Source of the DNA: Acutalibacter muris
GTDB lineage: Bacteria; Bacillota; Clostridia; Oscillospirales; Acutalibacteraceae
NCBI RefSeq assembly: GCF_002201475.1
Contig: NZ_CP021422.1
Location: 3,596,001 to 3,660,000, forward strand
Direction: 5' to 3'
Length of the DNA: 64,000 nucleotides
Part shown: piece after piece, positions 16,744-26,067 of the stretch
How the letters are laid out: the number at the start of each line of letters is the position of its first letter
How positions within the stretch are numbered: position 1 is the first letter of the stretch
The notes under the pieces: generated by a model
Seen by the model: only the letters and a program-made list of their open reading frames with translations
The model's database searches: none
Told to the model about the DNA's origin: nothing
Position numbers and translations under genes: made by a program

Positions 16744-17439
16744 TTAGGTCTTCCAGCGGTAGCCCAGCCCCCATACCGTGGTTATGTGCTGGGGGTTGGA
16801 GGGCTCGTCCTCTACCTTCATGCGAAGCCTGCGGATATTCACGTCCACTATCTTCTCCTCGCCCACGTAGCTGGGCCCCCACACATGCCGCAGGATGTCC
16901 CCCCTTGCAAGGGCTATCCCCGGGTTCTCCAAAAAGTATTCCATTATCTGGAACTCCACCTGGGTCAGCTCTATAGGCGCGCCCCCCTTGGTAAAGGAGC
17001 GGTCCCTAAGGTTCAGGATAAACTCTCCGGCGGCCACCTGGTCCTGGGTCTCATACCTCTCGGCGGCCAGGGCCACCCGCCGGTACACCGCGTCCACTCT
17101 GGCCGTCAGCTCCGAGGGGGAGAAGGGCTTTGTCACATAGTCGTCCGCCCCCATCATAAGGCCGCTGACCTTGTCCATCTCCTGGGTCTTGGCCGTCAAA
17201 AGGATTATCCCCAGGGAGGGGTTCCTGCTCCTGAGCTCTCTGCAAACGGCCAGGCCGTCCTTCTCCCCGGGCATCATGATATCCAGTATCACCACGTGGA
17301 AGTCCCCGCCGCGCCCGTAGAGTTCCAGGGCCTGGTCGCCGCTCTCGGCCTCGGTCACCTCATAGCCGGCCCGCTCCAGGTTTATAACCACGAACTCCCG
17401 GATATTCTGCTCGTCCTCTGCCACCAGTACCTTCTTCAT
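16744..17439 (-). CDS. OmpR-family response regulator
   Basis: DNA-binding partner of the adjacent kinase. The 231-residue product has a receiver domain with the acidic pair in VAEDE, phosphoacceptor Asp53 (VVILDIMMP), Thr82 and Lys104 (DDYVTKPFSP), and a C-terminal winged helix ending VDVNIRRLRMKVEDEP and ITTVWGLGYRW. The start at 17439 (MKKVLVAED) follows AAAGGGGG; a longer form starting at 17460 would place that site inside the gene. Target genes are unknown; the next gene upstream encodes a lipoprotein. Confidence 0.95.
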   Translation of the reverse strand: MKKVLVAEDEQNIREFVVINLERAGYEVTEAESGDQALELYGRGGDFHVVILDIMMPGEKDGLAVCRELRSRNPSLGIILLTAKTQEMDKVSGLMMGADDYVTKPFSPSELTARVDAVYRRVALAAERYETQDQVAAGEFILNLRDRSFTKGGAPIELTQVEFQIMEYFLENPGIALARGDILRHVWGPSYVGEEKIVDVNIRRLRMKVEDEPSNPQHITTVWGLGYRWKT

Positions 17440-17490
17440 ATTAGCCCCCTTTAAGCCCAAATAGTTTTTGCCGCTATCACATTGATATGC

Positions 17491-18855
17491 TCACTCCTCA
17501 AGGAGCGAAAAGCTTTTCATAATATCCTCCGTGGACCGGAGCACCCGCTCGTCGCGGCTGTATACGTTTATGCCGTACACCGAGTCGTTCTGTTCCGTAA
17601 GCAGGGTATATCCGCTGTTCTCCCCCCGGCTTTCCCAGGCCGGCCGGGTGAACACACGTATGGAAAAGAGCGTGCCTCCAAGAAGCGTGCCCTCTTCGGC
17701 CGATTTTACCTCCATATACGTCACTGTGCGGCGCTCCGCGTCGTTTAGGGCGCAAACCTTGCTCTGGAGATAGTAGGGTATTCTAAACCAATAGTTCTCC
17801 CGTACATTCATCAGCGTCCTCATGACCACCCGGCTGGGGCTCCCCGAGGTCTGCGAGCGCCACTCCACCATATAGCTGGTGGAGTCCAGGGCCGCGCCCT
17901 CCGAATATCCGGGCAGCTGTATGGCCGCAGGTATCTCTATATATCCGTCGCCGTTTATATCCCTGGCGGTGATGGCTGCCGCGGCCGGGCGGGCGTACTC
18001 GCTGGCATAGCCCTCGGTATTGACTCTGTCGGGATAGTTTGTGAGCCGGCCCTCCTCCATAAAGAACACCTGGGTATTCATGCTGCCGTCCGCTGTGGCG
18101 CCGTCTACCACCACACCCCAGTCCTCAGGCCCAAGCCTTCCGAAGGTCACCCCGGAATAGCCGGTGATGCTGTTGTCCGCCTCCACGCTGGCGGCCTCAT
18201 AGAGCCGCGTTTCCCCGTCAAAGGCGTATAGCCTGGCCCTGGCAGGTGTGGGCTCCTCTCCCTCGGTATCGGCGGGGACAGGCACGGATTTGTCTATGGT
18301 GAACAGCTCGTTTATACCGTCGCCGTCAAAGTCCGTGACGGCCATCTCGCCGTAGCTGCACAGCGCGTACTCCCGAACCCCGCCGTCCGGCTGGTACAGG
18401 TACGCGTTGACTGCCGCCAGCCGGGAAGTGGTACCCGCGGTGGTGCCCCAGCCGATAAACACAGCCTGGCCGCCGTCAGGCATGGCGCCGAAGCAGACCC
18501 GGTCCACCTGGCTTGCGGGGTTGCGGAAAAGGGCCGCCACGGCCCATTCGCCGCCGGATTTGGTGAGGAACTGTACCTGAGAGCCCCCGTCTGCGGTGGC
18601 ATGAAAGCCTATGGCGTCCTCGACCCCATCGCCGGTGAAATCGCACATTATTATGGCCGAGCGGTGCTCGCCGCTTTTGGGGTATATAAGGGTTATCTCC
18701 GTCTGGGTGCCCTGCAAAAGCCGGTATATGCTCTGCTGGTCGGCTGTGGCGGCCGGGGGGGATATCAGGTTCTGGGCGGAGATGCCCGTAAACGAGCAGC
18801 CGGGCAGCCCGGACAGGGCCGCCGCTAACGCCAGCAGCAGGGCAAGCCGTTTCAT
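17491..18855 (-). CDS. putative lipoprotein with FG-GAP/EF-hand-like repeats
   Basis: A 454-residue exported protein of unknown function. The N-terminus MKRLALLLALAAALSGLPGC is a lipoprotein signal with the lipobox cysteine at residue 20. Three calcium-loop-like motifs of the FG-GAP/VCBS type occur: DFTGDGVEDAIGF, DFDGDGINELFTI and DINGDGYIEIPAAI. These suggest a beta-propeller-like, surface-anchored protein. It lies immediately upstream of the two-component system on the same strand, separated by 51 bases, and may be part of the same signalling unit. Confidence 0.75.
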   Translation of the reverse strand: MKRLALLLALAAALSGLPGCSFTGISAQNLISPPAATADQQSIYRLLQGTQTEITLIYPKSGEHRSAIIMCDFTGDGVEDAIGFHATADGGSQVQFLTKSGGEWAVAALFRNPASQVDRVCFGAMPDGGQAVFIGWGTTAGTTSRLAAVNAYLYQPDGGVREYALCSYGEMAVTDFDGDGINELFTIDKSVPVPADTEGEEPTPARARLYAFDGETRLYEAASVEADNSITGYSGVTFGRLGPEDWGVVVDGATADGSMNTQVFFMEEGRLTNYPDRVNTEGYASEYARPAAAAITARDINGDGYIEIPAAIQLPGYSEGAALDSTSYMVEWRSQTSGSPSRVVMRTLMNVRENYWFRIPYYLQSKVCALNDAERRTVTYMEVKSAEEGTLLGGTLFSIRVFTRPAWESRGENSGYTLLTEQNDSVYGINVYSRDERVLRSTEDIMKSFSLLEE

Positions 18856-18880
18856 GATCTCCGCTCCTTTCCATTTGAGG

Positions 18881-20125
18881 TTATGTATTGGCCACCGCCA
18901 GCATGAGCTTTATGCGGTTCTCCTGGTTCACCGCCGTGGCGCTGGGGTCATAGTCAATGGGCACTATGTTGGCCTGGGGGCAGACCTTCTTTACCTTGCG
19001 TATCATGCCCTTGCCCACGATGTGGTTCGGCAGGCACCCGAAGGGCTGGGTGCACACCACGTTCTCATAGCCGCTCTCGATAAGCTCCATCATCTCGGCG
19101 GTGAGAAGCCACCCCTCGCCCATCTTGCAGCCGTAGCCTATCACCTGCCCGGCCAGCTCCTTTAAGTGGCTGTAGGGCGCTGGAGCGGTAAACTGTGGAA
19201 ACTTCTTCACGGACTCGATAAGGTCCCGCTCGAACTTTGTGAAGTACCACTTCAGCATTGTGCACAGCTGCTTCTTGGCGGAGCTGCCGCCGTAGAGCTC
19301 TATGTCCTCCAGCCTGTTGTCCACCTTGAAAATCATAAAGCCCACTATTCCAGGCACCATCACCTCGCAGCCCTCATGGAACAGAAAGTCCTCAAGGCCG
19401 TTGTTGGCAAGGGCCGAGTATTTCACGTATATCTCACCCACAATGCCCACCTTGGTCTTTGGCCTGCGTTCCACCGGTATCCTTGCGAAGGACTCCGTTA
19501 TCTCGTCAAAATAGGCCCGGACCTCCCGCTGGGTAAAGGCCCTGTTCTCCTCAAAGAGCTTCGTCAGCTTCTTTGTCCACTCCGACACCAGCCGGTCGCT
19601 CTCGCCGAAGGTGAGCTCATAGGGTTTGGTCTGGTTCTTAAGGAGCATCAAAAGATCTCCGTAGGTAAGGGCCGCTATGGCCCGGCGCAAAAGGGGCAGG
19701 GTTATCTTGAAGCCGCTGTTGGACTCAAGGCCCGAGAGGTTCAGGGATATCACCGGGATATAGTCAAGGCCGTCCTTTTTAAGGGCCTTTCGCAGCAGGT
19801 GGATATAGTTTGAGGCCCGGCAGCCGCCGCCGGTCTGGGTCATCACCAGGGCCACCTTGTGAAGGTCATACTTGCCGCTGTGCAGGGCGTGCATCATCTG
19901 GCCAATGGACAAAAGCGCCGGATAGCAGGTGTCGTTGTGGACATACTTCAGCCCCTCGTCCACTATCTCCCGGCCGGTGGTGGTCAGAAGGTCTATCTTA
20001 TAGCCGAAGCTTACAAGCACGTCCTTTATCAGCTCGAAATGGATGGGCGCCATATTGGGCGTTATAATAGTATAGTCTTTCTTCATTTCCCGGGTAAATT
20101 CCACCCGGCTTGCGTTATCCGCCAT
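18881..20125 (-). CDS. 2-hydroxyacyl-CoA dehydratase activase-related protein, C-terminal module
   Basis: A 414-residue protein matching the C-terminal part of large CoA-substrate-specific enzyme activase-related proteins in Clostridia. Conserved stretches include YVHNDTCYPALLSIGQMM, TQTGGGCRASNYIHLLRKAL, KVGIVGEIYVKYS and VVCTQPFGCLPNHIVGKGM, with cysteines suited to an iron-sulfur cluster. The start at 20125 follows GGGGGA in the end of the preceding gene, whose stop is two bases away. In many relatives this region is fused to the upstream gene, so the two products probably work as one complex. The exact reaction is not known. Confidence 0.85.
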   Translation of the reverse strand: MADNASRVEFTREMKKDYTIITPNMAPIHFELIKDVLVSFGYKIDLLTTTGREIVDEGLKYVHNDTCYPALLSIGQMMHALHSGKYDLHKVALVMTQTGGGCRASNYIHLLRKALKKDGLDYIPVISLNLSGLESNSGFKITLPLLRRAIAALTYGDLLMLLKNQTKPYELTFGESDRLVSEWTKKLTKLFEENRAFTQREVRAYFDEITESFARIPVERRPKTKVGIVGEIYVKYSALANNGLEDFLFHEGCEVMVPGIVGFMIFKVDNRLEDIELYGGSSAKKQLCTMLKWYFTKFERDLIESVKKFPQFTAPAPYSHLKELAGQVIGYGCKMGEGWLLTAEMMELIESGYENVVCTQPFGCLPNHIVGKGMIRKVKKVCPQANIVPIDYDPSATAVNQENRIKLMLAVANT

Positions 20126-20126
20126 A

Positions 20127-23033
20127 TTATTCCCCCAGTCCCAGGGCGGCAAACAGGCTCCTAAGCCTTATGCGCACCGCCCCCAGGTTCGTTATCTCGT
20201 CTATCTTTATCTGCGTGTAAATCCTGTCCCCGCTCTCCAGTATAGAGCGCACCTCGTCCCCGGTGATGGCGTCCACCCCGCAGCCGAAGGATACCAGCTG
20301 CACAAGGTTTATGCGGGGGTCCTTACTCTCCGCCACAAACTTCGCCGCGGCGTACAGCCTCGCGTGATAGGTCCACTGGTTCAAAACCGTGGTGGGGAAT
20401 TTCTCCACCTGGTCGCTTACCGAGTCCTCCGTCACCAGCACCGCCCCGCACTCACAGATGAGCTTGTCAATGCCGTGGTTTATCTCCGGGTCCAGGTGGT
20501 AGGGCCGGCCGGAGAGTATCACCACCGGCAAGCTATTCTCTTTTGCGTAGGCAAGGTATTCCCGGCCCTTTTCCCGTATGCGGGACATATACCTCTCGTA
20601 CTCCTCATAAGCGGCAGCAGCGGCCTCTCTAACCTCCCGCTCGGGTATGGGCGGGAAGTATTTTGCCAAGATGGCCGTCATCTTCCTGGGGAAGTCCTTT
20701 CTTCTGTGCAGCCCCACATAGTCGTAAATAAATTTGTGCTCCTCAAGGGCGGTTATATTCGCGTCCAGCACCTCGGGGTAATAGGCCACCACCGGGCAGT
20801 TATAGTGGTTGTCGCCCTTATGCTCGTCCAGGTTATAGCTCATGCAGGGGTAGAAAATGGCGTCGGGCTTCATGTCCATCAGGGCCTCCATGTGCCCGTG
20901 CAGAAGCTTTGCCGGATAGCACACAGTATCTGATGGTATCGTGTGCTGGCCCCTGAAGTACAGCTGCCGGTCCGACTGGGGTGAGGTAACTACCCCGAAG
21001 CCCAGCTTCGTAAAGAAGGTGTGCCAGAAGGGGAACAGCTCGAACATATTAAGGCCCATGGGTATGCCTATGGTGCCCCGCTCTCCCTTTGCGGGCCCAT
21101 ACCCCGCCAGAAGCTCCTTTTTATAGTCGTAGAGGTTGTACTTTGCCGTGGGGCTGTGCTTTTGAAGGGGCTTATCGCAGCGGTTGCCCGCAATATACCG
21201 CGCCCCGTTGGCAAAGGTGTTTACCGTCAGCCGGCAGTGGTTCTGACAGCCGCCGCAGGTGATGGCCTTGACCTCATGGGTAAAGCTCTCCAGCTCCTTT
21301 GGGGTCAGTATGCCGCTTTCGCCGCTGCTGTGCTCCTTGGCGTACAGGGCCGCGCCAAAGGCCCCCATCAGCCCCGCCACCGAGGGCCTTGTCACGTTCT
21401 GGCCTATCTCCCTCTCAAAGGCCCGGAGCACCGCGTCGTTTAAGAAGGTGCCCCCCTGGACCACAATGTGCCTGCCAAGGCTTTTGGCGTCCGTCACGCG
21501 GATGACCTTATAGAGCGCGTTTTTCACCACGCTCATGGACAGCCCCGCCGAGATGTTGCCCAAAGTAGCCCCGTCCTTCTGGGCCTGCTTCACGGAGGAG
21601 TTCATGAACACCGTGCACCGTGAGCCCAGGTCCACCGGGCTGCCGGCAAAGAGTCCCTCCCTGGCAAAATCTCCCATCTCATATCCCAGGGCCCCGGCAA
21701 AGGTCTGCAAGAAGGAGCCGCAGCCCGAGGAACAGGCCTCGTTCAAAAAGATATTGTCGATAACGCCGTCCTTTATCCTAAAGCACTTTATGTCCTGTCC
21801 GCCGATGTCGATGATAAAATCCACCTCCGGCTGGAACCTCTTGGCGGCGGTAAAGTGGGCGATAGTCTCCACAACTCCGCAGTCCAGGCCAAAGGCATTC
21901 TTGATTATCTCCTCACCATAGCCCGTGGAGGCCGCGCCCTTTATATTTATATTGGGAAAGTCCCTGTAGAGGTCGGAGAGGAAGTCCCGCACCAGCGGCA
22001 CCGGGTTGCCGTTGTTCGGAAGATACCGCGAGGAGACAATATTCCCCTCGGAGTTTATGGCCACGGCCTTCACCGTGGTGGACCCCGCGTCTATGCCCAC
22101 ATAGGCCGTGCCGTCCGCTGATAGCTTTCCGTCGGTGGGCACGCTGTCCCGCTTGTGCCGCTCCACAAACTCCTCGTACTCGTCCTTATTAGCAAACAGA
22201 GCGTCGCTGCTCTGATAGCTGTGGCTGGAGCTGTAGTTTGCTATGCGCTCAGTTATCTCCAAAAGGTCAAACTCCTCGGAGTCCCCGGCCAGGGCAGCGC
22301 CCATAGCCACATAGTACAGGGAGTTCTCCGGGCACGTCCCCTCCACCCCCAGTATCTTGTCAAAGGCGCCTCTAAGCTCCGGCAGGAAGGTCAGCGGCCC
22401 GCCAAGATAGACTATATTTCCCTCTATCTCCCGGCCCTGGGCCAGGCCCGCCACCGTCTGGTTAACCACGGCAGTGAGAATACTGGCGGCAATGTCGTCC
22501 TTTTGGGCTCCCTGGTTTAGAAGCGCCTGGAGGTCAGACTTTGCGAAGACCCCGCAGCGGGAGGCTATGCTATAGGTGCGTTCCGCTTTCCCGGCTATCT
22601 CGTTCAGTTCTCCTGGGGTTATGTCCAAGAGAGTGGCCATCTGGTCGATAAAGGCCCCGGTGCCCCCGGCGCAGGAGCCGTTCATGCGCACCTCCATGGA
22701 GCCGGAGAGGAACAGTATCTTCGCGTCCTCGCCGCCCAGCTCTATCACCACGTCGGCCTCTGGCATATATTTCACCACCGCCGTGCGGGTGGCATAGACC
22801 TCCTGTACAAAGGGGATTCCCAGGTCCTCTGCAAGGCCCATGCCCGCCGAGCCGGATATACACAGCCCTGCCCTATCGGCGCCCGGGAACTGCTCCGCCA
22901 CCCGGCGCAGCATATCCGAGGCCTTTCCCGCTATCTGGGAGAAATGGCGCTCATATTCCCGGAATACCGGCGTATCTTTGTCATATACCACACATTTCAG
23001 CGTTGTGGAGCCCACATCCAAACCTATTCTCAT
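20127..23033 (-). CDS. CoA-substrate-specific enzyme activase with two BadF/BcrA ATPase domains
   Basis: An oxygen-sensitive ATPase family that activates 2-hydroxyacyl-CoA dehydratases by ATP-driven electron transfer; this long form has no assigned partner. The 968-residue protein has two ASKHA ATPase repeats, beginning IGLDVGSTTLKCVV (residue 3) and YVGIDAGSTTVKAVAI (about 310). Each has a cluster cysteine loop, CAGGTGAF (Cys121) and CSSGCGSFLQTF. A DUF2229-like domain follows, with CGGCQNHCRLTV, IPSDTVCYPAKL and FYPCMSYN. It heads a two-gene operon with its own promoter. No dehydratase subunit genes lie nearby. Confidence 0.88.
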   Translation of the reverse strand: MRIGLDVGSTTLKCVVYDKDTPVFREYERHFSQIAGKASDMLRRVAEQFPGADRAGLCISGSAGMGLAEDLGIPFVQEVYATRTAVVKYMPEADVVIELGGEDAKILFLSGSMEVRMNGSCAGGTGAFIDQMATLLDITPGELNEIAGKAERTYSIASRCGVFAKSDLQALLNQGAQKDDIAASILTAVVNQTVAGLAQGREIEGNIVYLGGPLTFLPELRGAFDKILGVEGTCPENSLYYVAMGAALAGDSEEFDLLEITERIANYSSSHSYQSSDALFANKDEYEEFVERHKRDSVPTDGKLSADGTAYVGIDAGSTTVKAVAINSEGNIVSSRYLPNNGNPVPLVRDFLSDLYRDFPNINIKGAASTGYGEEIIKNAFGLDCGVVETIAHFTAAKRFQPEVDFIIDIGGQDIKCFRIKDGVIDNIFLNEACSSGCGSFLQTFAGALGYEMGDFAREGLFAGSPVDLGSRCTVFMNSSVKQAQKDGATLGNISAGLSMSVVKNALYKVIRVTDAKSLGRHIVVQGGTFLNDAVLRAFEREIGQNVTRPSVAGLMGAFGAALYAKEHSSGESGILTPKELESFTHEVKAITCGGCQNHCRLTVNTFANGARYIAGNRCDKPLQKHSPTAKYNLYDYKKELLAGYGPAKGERGTIGIPMGLNMFELFPFWHTFFTKLGFGVVTSPQSDRQLYFRGQHTIPSDTVCYPAKLLHGHMEALMDMKPDAIFYPCMSYNLDEHKGDNHYNCPVVAYYPEVLDANITALEEHKFIYDYVGLHRRKDFPRKMTAILAKYFPPIPEREVREAAAAAYEEYERYMSRIREKGREYLAYAKENSLPVVILSGRPYHLDPEINHGIDKLICECGAVLVTEDSVSDQVEKFPTTVLNQWTYHARLYAAAKFVAESKDPRINLVQLVSFGCGVDAITGDEVRSILESGDRIYTQIKIDEITNLGAVRIRLRSLFAALGLGE

Positions 23034-23343
23034 ACTTTGCGGCAGCTTCCTTTCCCTGGTTTACCCGATCAGCTGGTTTCTTCTTATTTGTTAAAATGAT
23101 AACATTTTTTGACCCAAAAATCAACAGCCCAGGCATTAACAATATATGGTGTATTTATCATAAAATTATGGCTAAATCCCACTATGTATGCTGCTTTAGG
23201 TGCAGTATTCGCGCCATATTGCGCGGCTGGCTTTTTTTCTTCTTGTATGCTATAATCCTTGTATGAGCCAGTTTCCAGGGCCATATAGTTCCATTGCCAT
23301 ATGAACCGCCTCACCATATTATATTAAAGAAAGCCGGGATATC
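23034..23343. other. divergent intergenic region with promoters for both sides
   Basis: On the minus strand TTGATT (23119-23124), 17 bases and TATCAT (23096-23101) form a promoter for the activase operon. On the plus strand TATAAT at 23251-23256, preceded by TGC (extended -10) with a poor -35, probably serves the thioesterase gene. No further gene is credible here. Confidence 0.6.
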
Positions 23344-23763
23344 ATGACCATATACCTCCGCCCTGTCCACTATTATGAAACAGACCGCATGGACTGTGTT
23401 CATCACTCCAACTATATCCGCTGGTTCGAAGAGGCGCGTATTCACTTTATGAGCGAGAACGGCTTCCCATATGAAGGCCTTGAAGCGGCGGGCGTCGTCA
23501 GCCCGGTACTCAGCGTGGAGGCCAGTTACCGCTCCATGTGCCGCTTCGGCGATACCGTGGAGATAGCCGTCGAGCTCGCGGCCTACACCGGCACCCGTAT
23601 CGCCTTCTCCTACACCGTCAGGCTCTCCGGAGACCTGAAATGCTTCGGCCGGACTGCCCACTGCTTCATAAACGAGGCGGGCCGCCCGGTGTCCCTTAAA
23701 AAGGTCATGCCGGAATATCACCGCATCGCTTCAAAGCTTCTTAAAGAAAAGGAGGAAAAATAA
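23344..23763 (+). CDS. acyl-CoA thioesterase, 4-hydroxybenzoyl-CoA thioesterase family
   Basis: A 139-residue hotdog-fold thioesterase of the YbgC/FadM type, which hydrolyses acyl-CoA thioesters. The catalytic-site motif ETDRMDCVHHSNYIRWFEEAR (split: ETDRMDCVHHSNY, then IRWFEEAR) carries the conserved Asp and His-Asn of the family near residues 13-25. Its stop overlaps the start of the next gene by one base, so it is cotranscribed with the P-loop protein. The natural substrate is unknown. Confidence 0.88.
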   Translation: MTIYLRPVHYYETDRMDCVHHSNYIRWFEEARIHFMSENGFPYEGLEAAGVVSPVLSVEASYRSMCRFGDTVEIAVELAAYTGTRIAFSYTVRLSGDLKCFGRTAHCFINEAGRPVSLKKVMPEYHRIASKLLKEKEEK

Positions 23764-24245
23764 TGGCAAAGGTAACGCTCGTATGCGGCAGGCTCTGCTG
23801 CGGCAAGAGCTGGTACTGCCGTCAGCTTATGGAAAAGTCCCCGGCCCTGCTGCTGTCCGTGGACGAGATAACGGACCGCATCTTCGACAAGGACCTGGGG
23901 GACCGCCACGACGCGGTCACGGCCAGGGTGCGGGCCTACCTCTTTGATAAAGCCGCAGAGGCCGTGGCCGCCGGGGCGGACGTGATACTGGACTGGGGCT
24001 TCTGGACCCGGGCCTGGCGGCTTGAGGCCGGCAGCTTCTTTTCGGACCAGGGCATAGCTCACGAGTGGCACTATATCGACGTGTCCGATGAGGTCTGGCG
24101 GGAGAGCATCGCCCGCAGGAACCGGGCCGTCCTCGCCGGTGAGGACAGCAGCTACTTCGTGGACGAGGGATTATTAGAGAAGCTTCAAGGTCTCTTTGAG
24201 CCCCCCGAGCCCGGTGAGATGGACGTTATCATAGAGCGCCGGTGA
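23763..24245 (+). CDS. P-loop nucleotide kinase-like ATP-binding protein
   Basis: A 160-residue P-loop protein with Walker A GRLCCGKS (about residues 9-16), followed by a Walker B-like DVILDWGFW and a lid-like arginine pair (ESIARRNRA). The organisation resembles small AAA/zeta-toxin-like kinases that phosphorylate small molecules or nucleotides. It begins within the stop codon of the thioesterase gene and its 3' end overlaps ribF, which is convergent, by 17 bases. The substrate cannot be assigned. Confidence 0.75.
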   Translation: MAKVTLVCGRLCCGKSWYCRQLMEKSPALLLSVDEITDRIFDKDLGDRHDAVTARVRAYLFDKAAEAVAAGADVILDWGFWTRAWRLEAGSFFSDQGIAHEWHYIDVSDEVWRESIARRNRAVLAGEDSSYFVDEGLLEKLQGLFEPPEPGEMDVIIERR

Positions 24246-25116
24246 TCTCCTTCGCCCTTATGGCGTTGCGCCGTATCTCCTCCTTGAGCTGGTCCAGGGA
24301 GGAGAACTTTCTCTCTGGCCTTATAAAGTCCATAATCTCCACCCGGACCCTCCTGCCGTACAGGTCGCCGTCAAACTCCGGCATCCATGTCTCGGCCAGC
24401 ACCCGGTCAGAGCCCACCGTGGGCTTTACCCCTATGTTGCATACGCCGTAATACCTGCCGCTTTCGGTCTCGCACCAGGCGGCGTATACTCCGAACCTGG
24501 GCAGGGTCAGATCCTCCGGCAGGGCCTGGTTTATAGTCGGGGTGCCAAGGCCAGTGCCGATGTGGTTGCCGTGTATGACCTCTAAGGTAAAGCCAAAGGG
24601 CCGGCCCAGCAACCGGCTGGCCGTGGAGATATCCCCCTCGGCCACTGCCCTTCGTATGCGGGTGGAGCTCACCTTCTCCCCGCCGTCCAGCACCGGGGGC
24701 ACCACTATAAGCTCTGCGCCATACTCTTTGCACAGGCGGGAGAGCAGCTCCACGTTTCCCCGGGCCCCCCGGCCAAAGCGGAAATCCTCCCCGCAGCAGA
24801 TCCGCCGGGCGTTAAGTCTCCTCAAAAGGATATCCCGGGCAAAGCCCTCCGCCTCCATATCCCTCAGCCTATGAAAGTCCATGGAATACACGCGCTCTAT
24901 GCCCATGCCCGAAAGTTCCGCCGCCTTGTCCTCCTGAGTGATAAGGGCCGGGTCCCCCGAGGGGCTTTTTTTAAATGTGAACACCTGTGGGCTGTACTCC
25001 GAATCCAGGGCGGACTCCAGCACGGCTCTATGCCCCAGATGCAGCCCGTCAAAGGTCCCCAGGGCCAGGGAAGCCGGGGCGCAGTTATCTATGTCAAGGG
25101 TCTCCAGTATCTCCAT
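24229..25116 (-). CDS. ribF: bifunctional riboflavin kinase/FAD synthetase
   Basis: Converts riboflavin to FMN and then FAD. The 295-residue product has an N-terminal nucleotidyltransferase domain with LGTFDGLHLGHRAVL and SSTRIRRAVAEGDI, and a C-terminal flavokinase domain with GNHIGTGLGTPTINQ and FGVYAAW. It is the last gene of the rimP-nusA-infB operon, 18 bases after truB, a common position in Firmicutes. Its end overlaps the convergent P-loop gene. Confidence 0.95.
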   Translation of the reverse strand: MEILETLDIDNCAPASLALGTFDGLHLGHRAVLESALDSEYSPQVFTFKKSPSGDPALITQEDKAAELSGMGIERVYSMDFHRLRDMEAEGFARDILLRRLNARRICCGEDFRFGRGARGNVELLSRLCKEYGAELIVVPPVLDGGEKVSSTRIRRAVAEGDISTASRLLGRPFGFTLEVIHGNHIGTGLGTPTINQALPEDLTLPRFGVYAAWCETESGRYYGVCNIGVKPTVGSDRVLAETWMPEFDGDLYGRRVRVEIMDFIRPERKFSSLDQLKEEIRRNAIRAKEITGAL

Positions 25117-25134
25117 GGCGGTCTCCTCTCAGTA

Positions 25135-26043
25135 TTATTCTATAGCAAACAGCTTCAAAAAGCCCAGCTCGTTCTTTTCCAGCCGGACCTTCGCCAGCCC
25201 GAGGAATCCTCCCCCGGGTCCAAAGACGCAGAAGCGCTGACCCTCAGTCACCGCTATCTTGGGCATCTTCAGCCGCCCCATATCCAGCCCGCCGCCGTTA
25301 CAGAACCTCGCCGCCTGGGCGGGACTCACCTGCACCGTGGGATAGTCCCCAAACAGGGTCTCGACTGGGCGCAGGACTGCCGAAAGTCTGCCCTCCGCCG
25401 ACAGGGCCCGCAGGTCCTCCAACGTAACGGCAGCTCTTACGGTAAAGCCGCAGGCCTTTGTCCTGCGCAGGGCGGTCATAACGCCGAGGGTCCCCGCCGC
25501 CCTTGCAATGTCCTCTATAAGCGCCCGGATATAAGTACCCTTCGAGCAGGCCACGGCAAGGGTCCCGCGCTGCTCCTTTTCGTCAAAGCTTACAAGCTCC
25601 AGCCTCCCGATATGTACGGGCCTTGGCTCCCGCTCTATCTCTATGCCCTGCCGCGCCAGCTTATAGAGCCGCTGGCCGCCCACGGACACCGCCGAGTACA
25701 TAGGGGGCGTCTGCATTATATCCCCCCGAAACCTCTCCAGAGCCCGCAGGAGTTCTCCTTCTGACGCTCGGGCGTGGCTTGTCTCTATAATTTTGCCGGT
25801 CACGTCCCCGGTATCAAACCGCTCACCCAGCCGGAACCCGGCCATATACTCCTTGTCCGTGTCCGGCAGCAGGTCAGCGGCCTTTGCCGCCCGCCCTATA
25901 AGCAAAGGAAGCACCCCGGTGGCCATAGGGTCCAGGGTGCCGGTGTGGCCTATCTTCTTCTCACGGGCAAGCCCCCGCATGACGGCCACCGCGTCAAAGG
26001 AGGTGAAGCCCGCGGGCTTGTCCAGTATGATAACTCCGTTCAT
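25135..26043 (-). CDS. truB: tRNA pseudouridine(55) synthase TruB
   Basis: Makes pseudouridine 55 in the T loop of tRNAs. The 302-residue product has the family opening GVIILDKPAGFTSFDAV, the catalytic aspartate in HTGTLDPMATGVLPL and the conserved CSKGTYIRALIEDI. It lies between nrnA and ribF in the standard operon order and has the usual length with a C-terminal PUA-like domain. Confidence 0.96.
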   Translation of the reverse strand: MNGVIILDKPAGFTSFDAVAVMRGLAREKKIGHTGTLDPMATGVLPLLIGRAAKAADLLPDTDKEYMAGFRLGERFDTGDVTGKIIETSHARASEGELLRALERFRGDIMQTPPMYSAVSVGGQRLYKLARQGIEIEREPRPVHIGRLELVSFDEKEQRGTLAVACSKGTYIRALIEDIARAAGTLGVMTALRRTKACGFTVRAAVTLEDLRALSAEGRLSAVLRPVETLFGDYPTVQVSPAQAARFCNGGGLDMGRLKMPKIAVTEGQRFCVFGPGGGFLGLAKVRLEKNELGFLKLFAIE

Positions 26044-26067
26044 GAGGATAACTCCGTTCTGTGGGGT

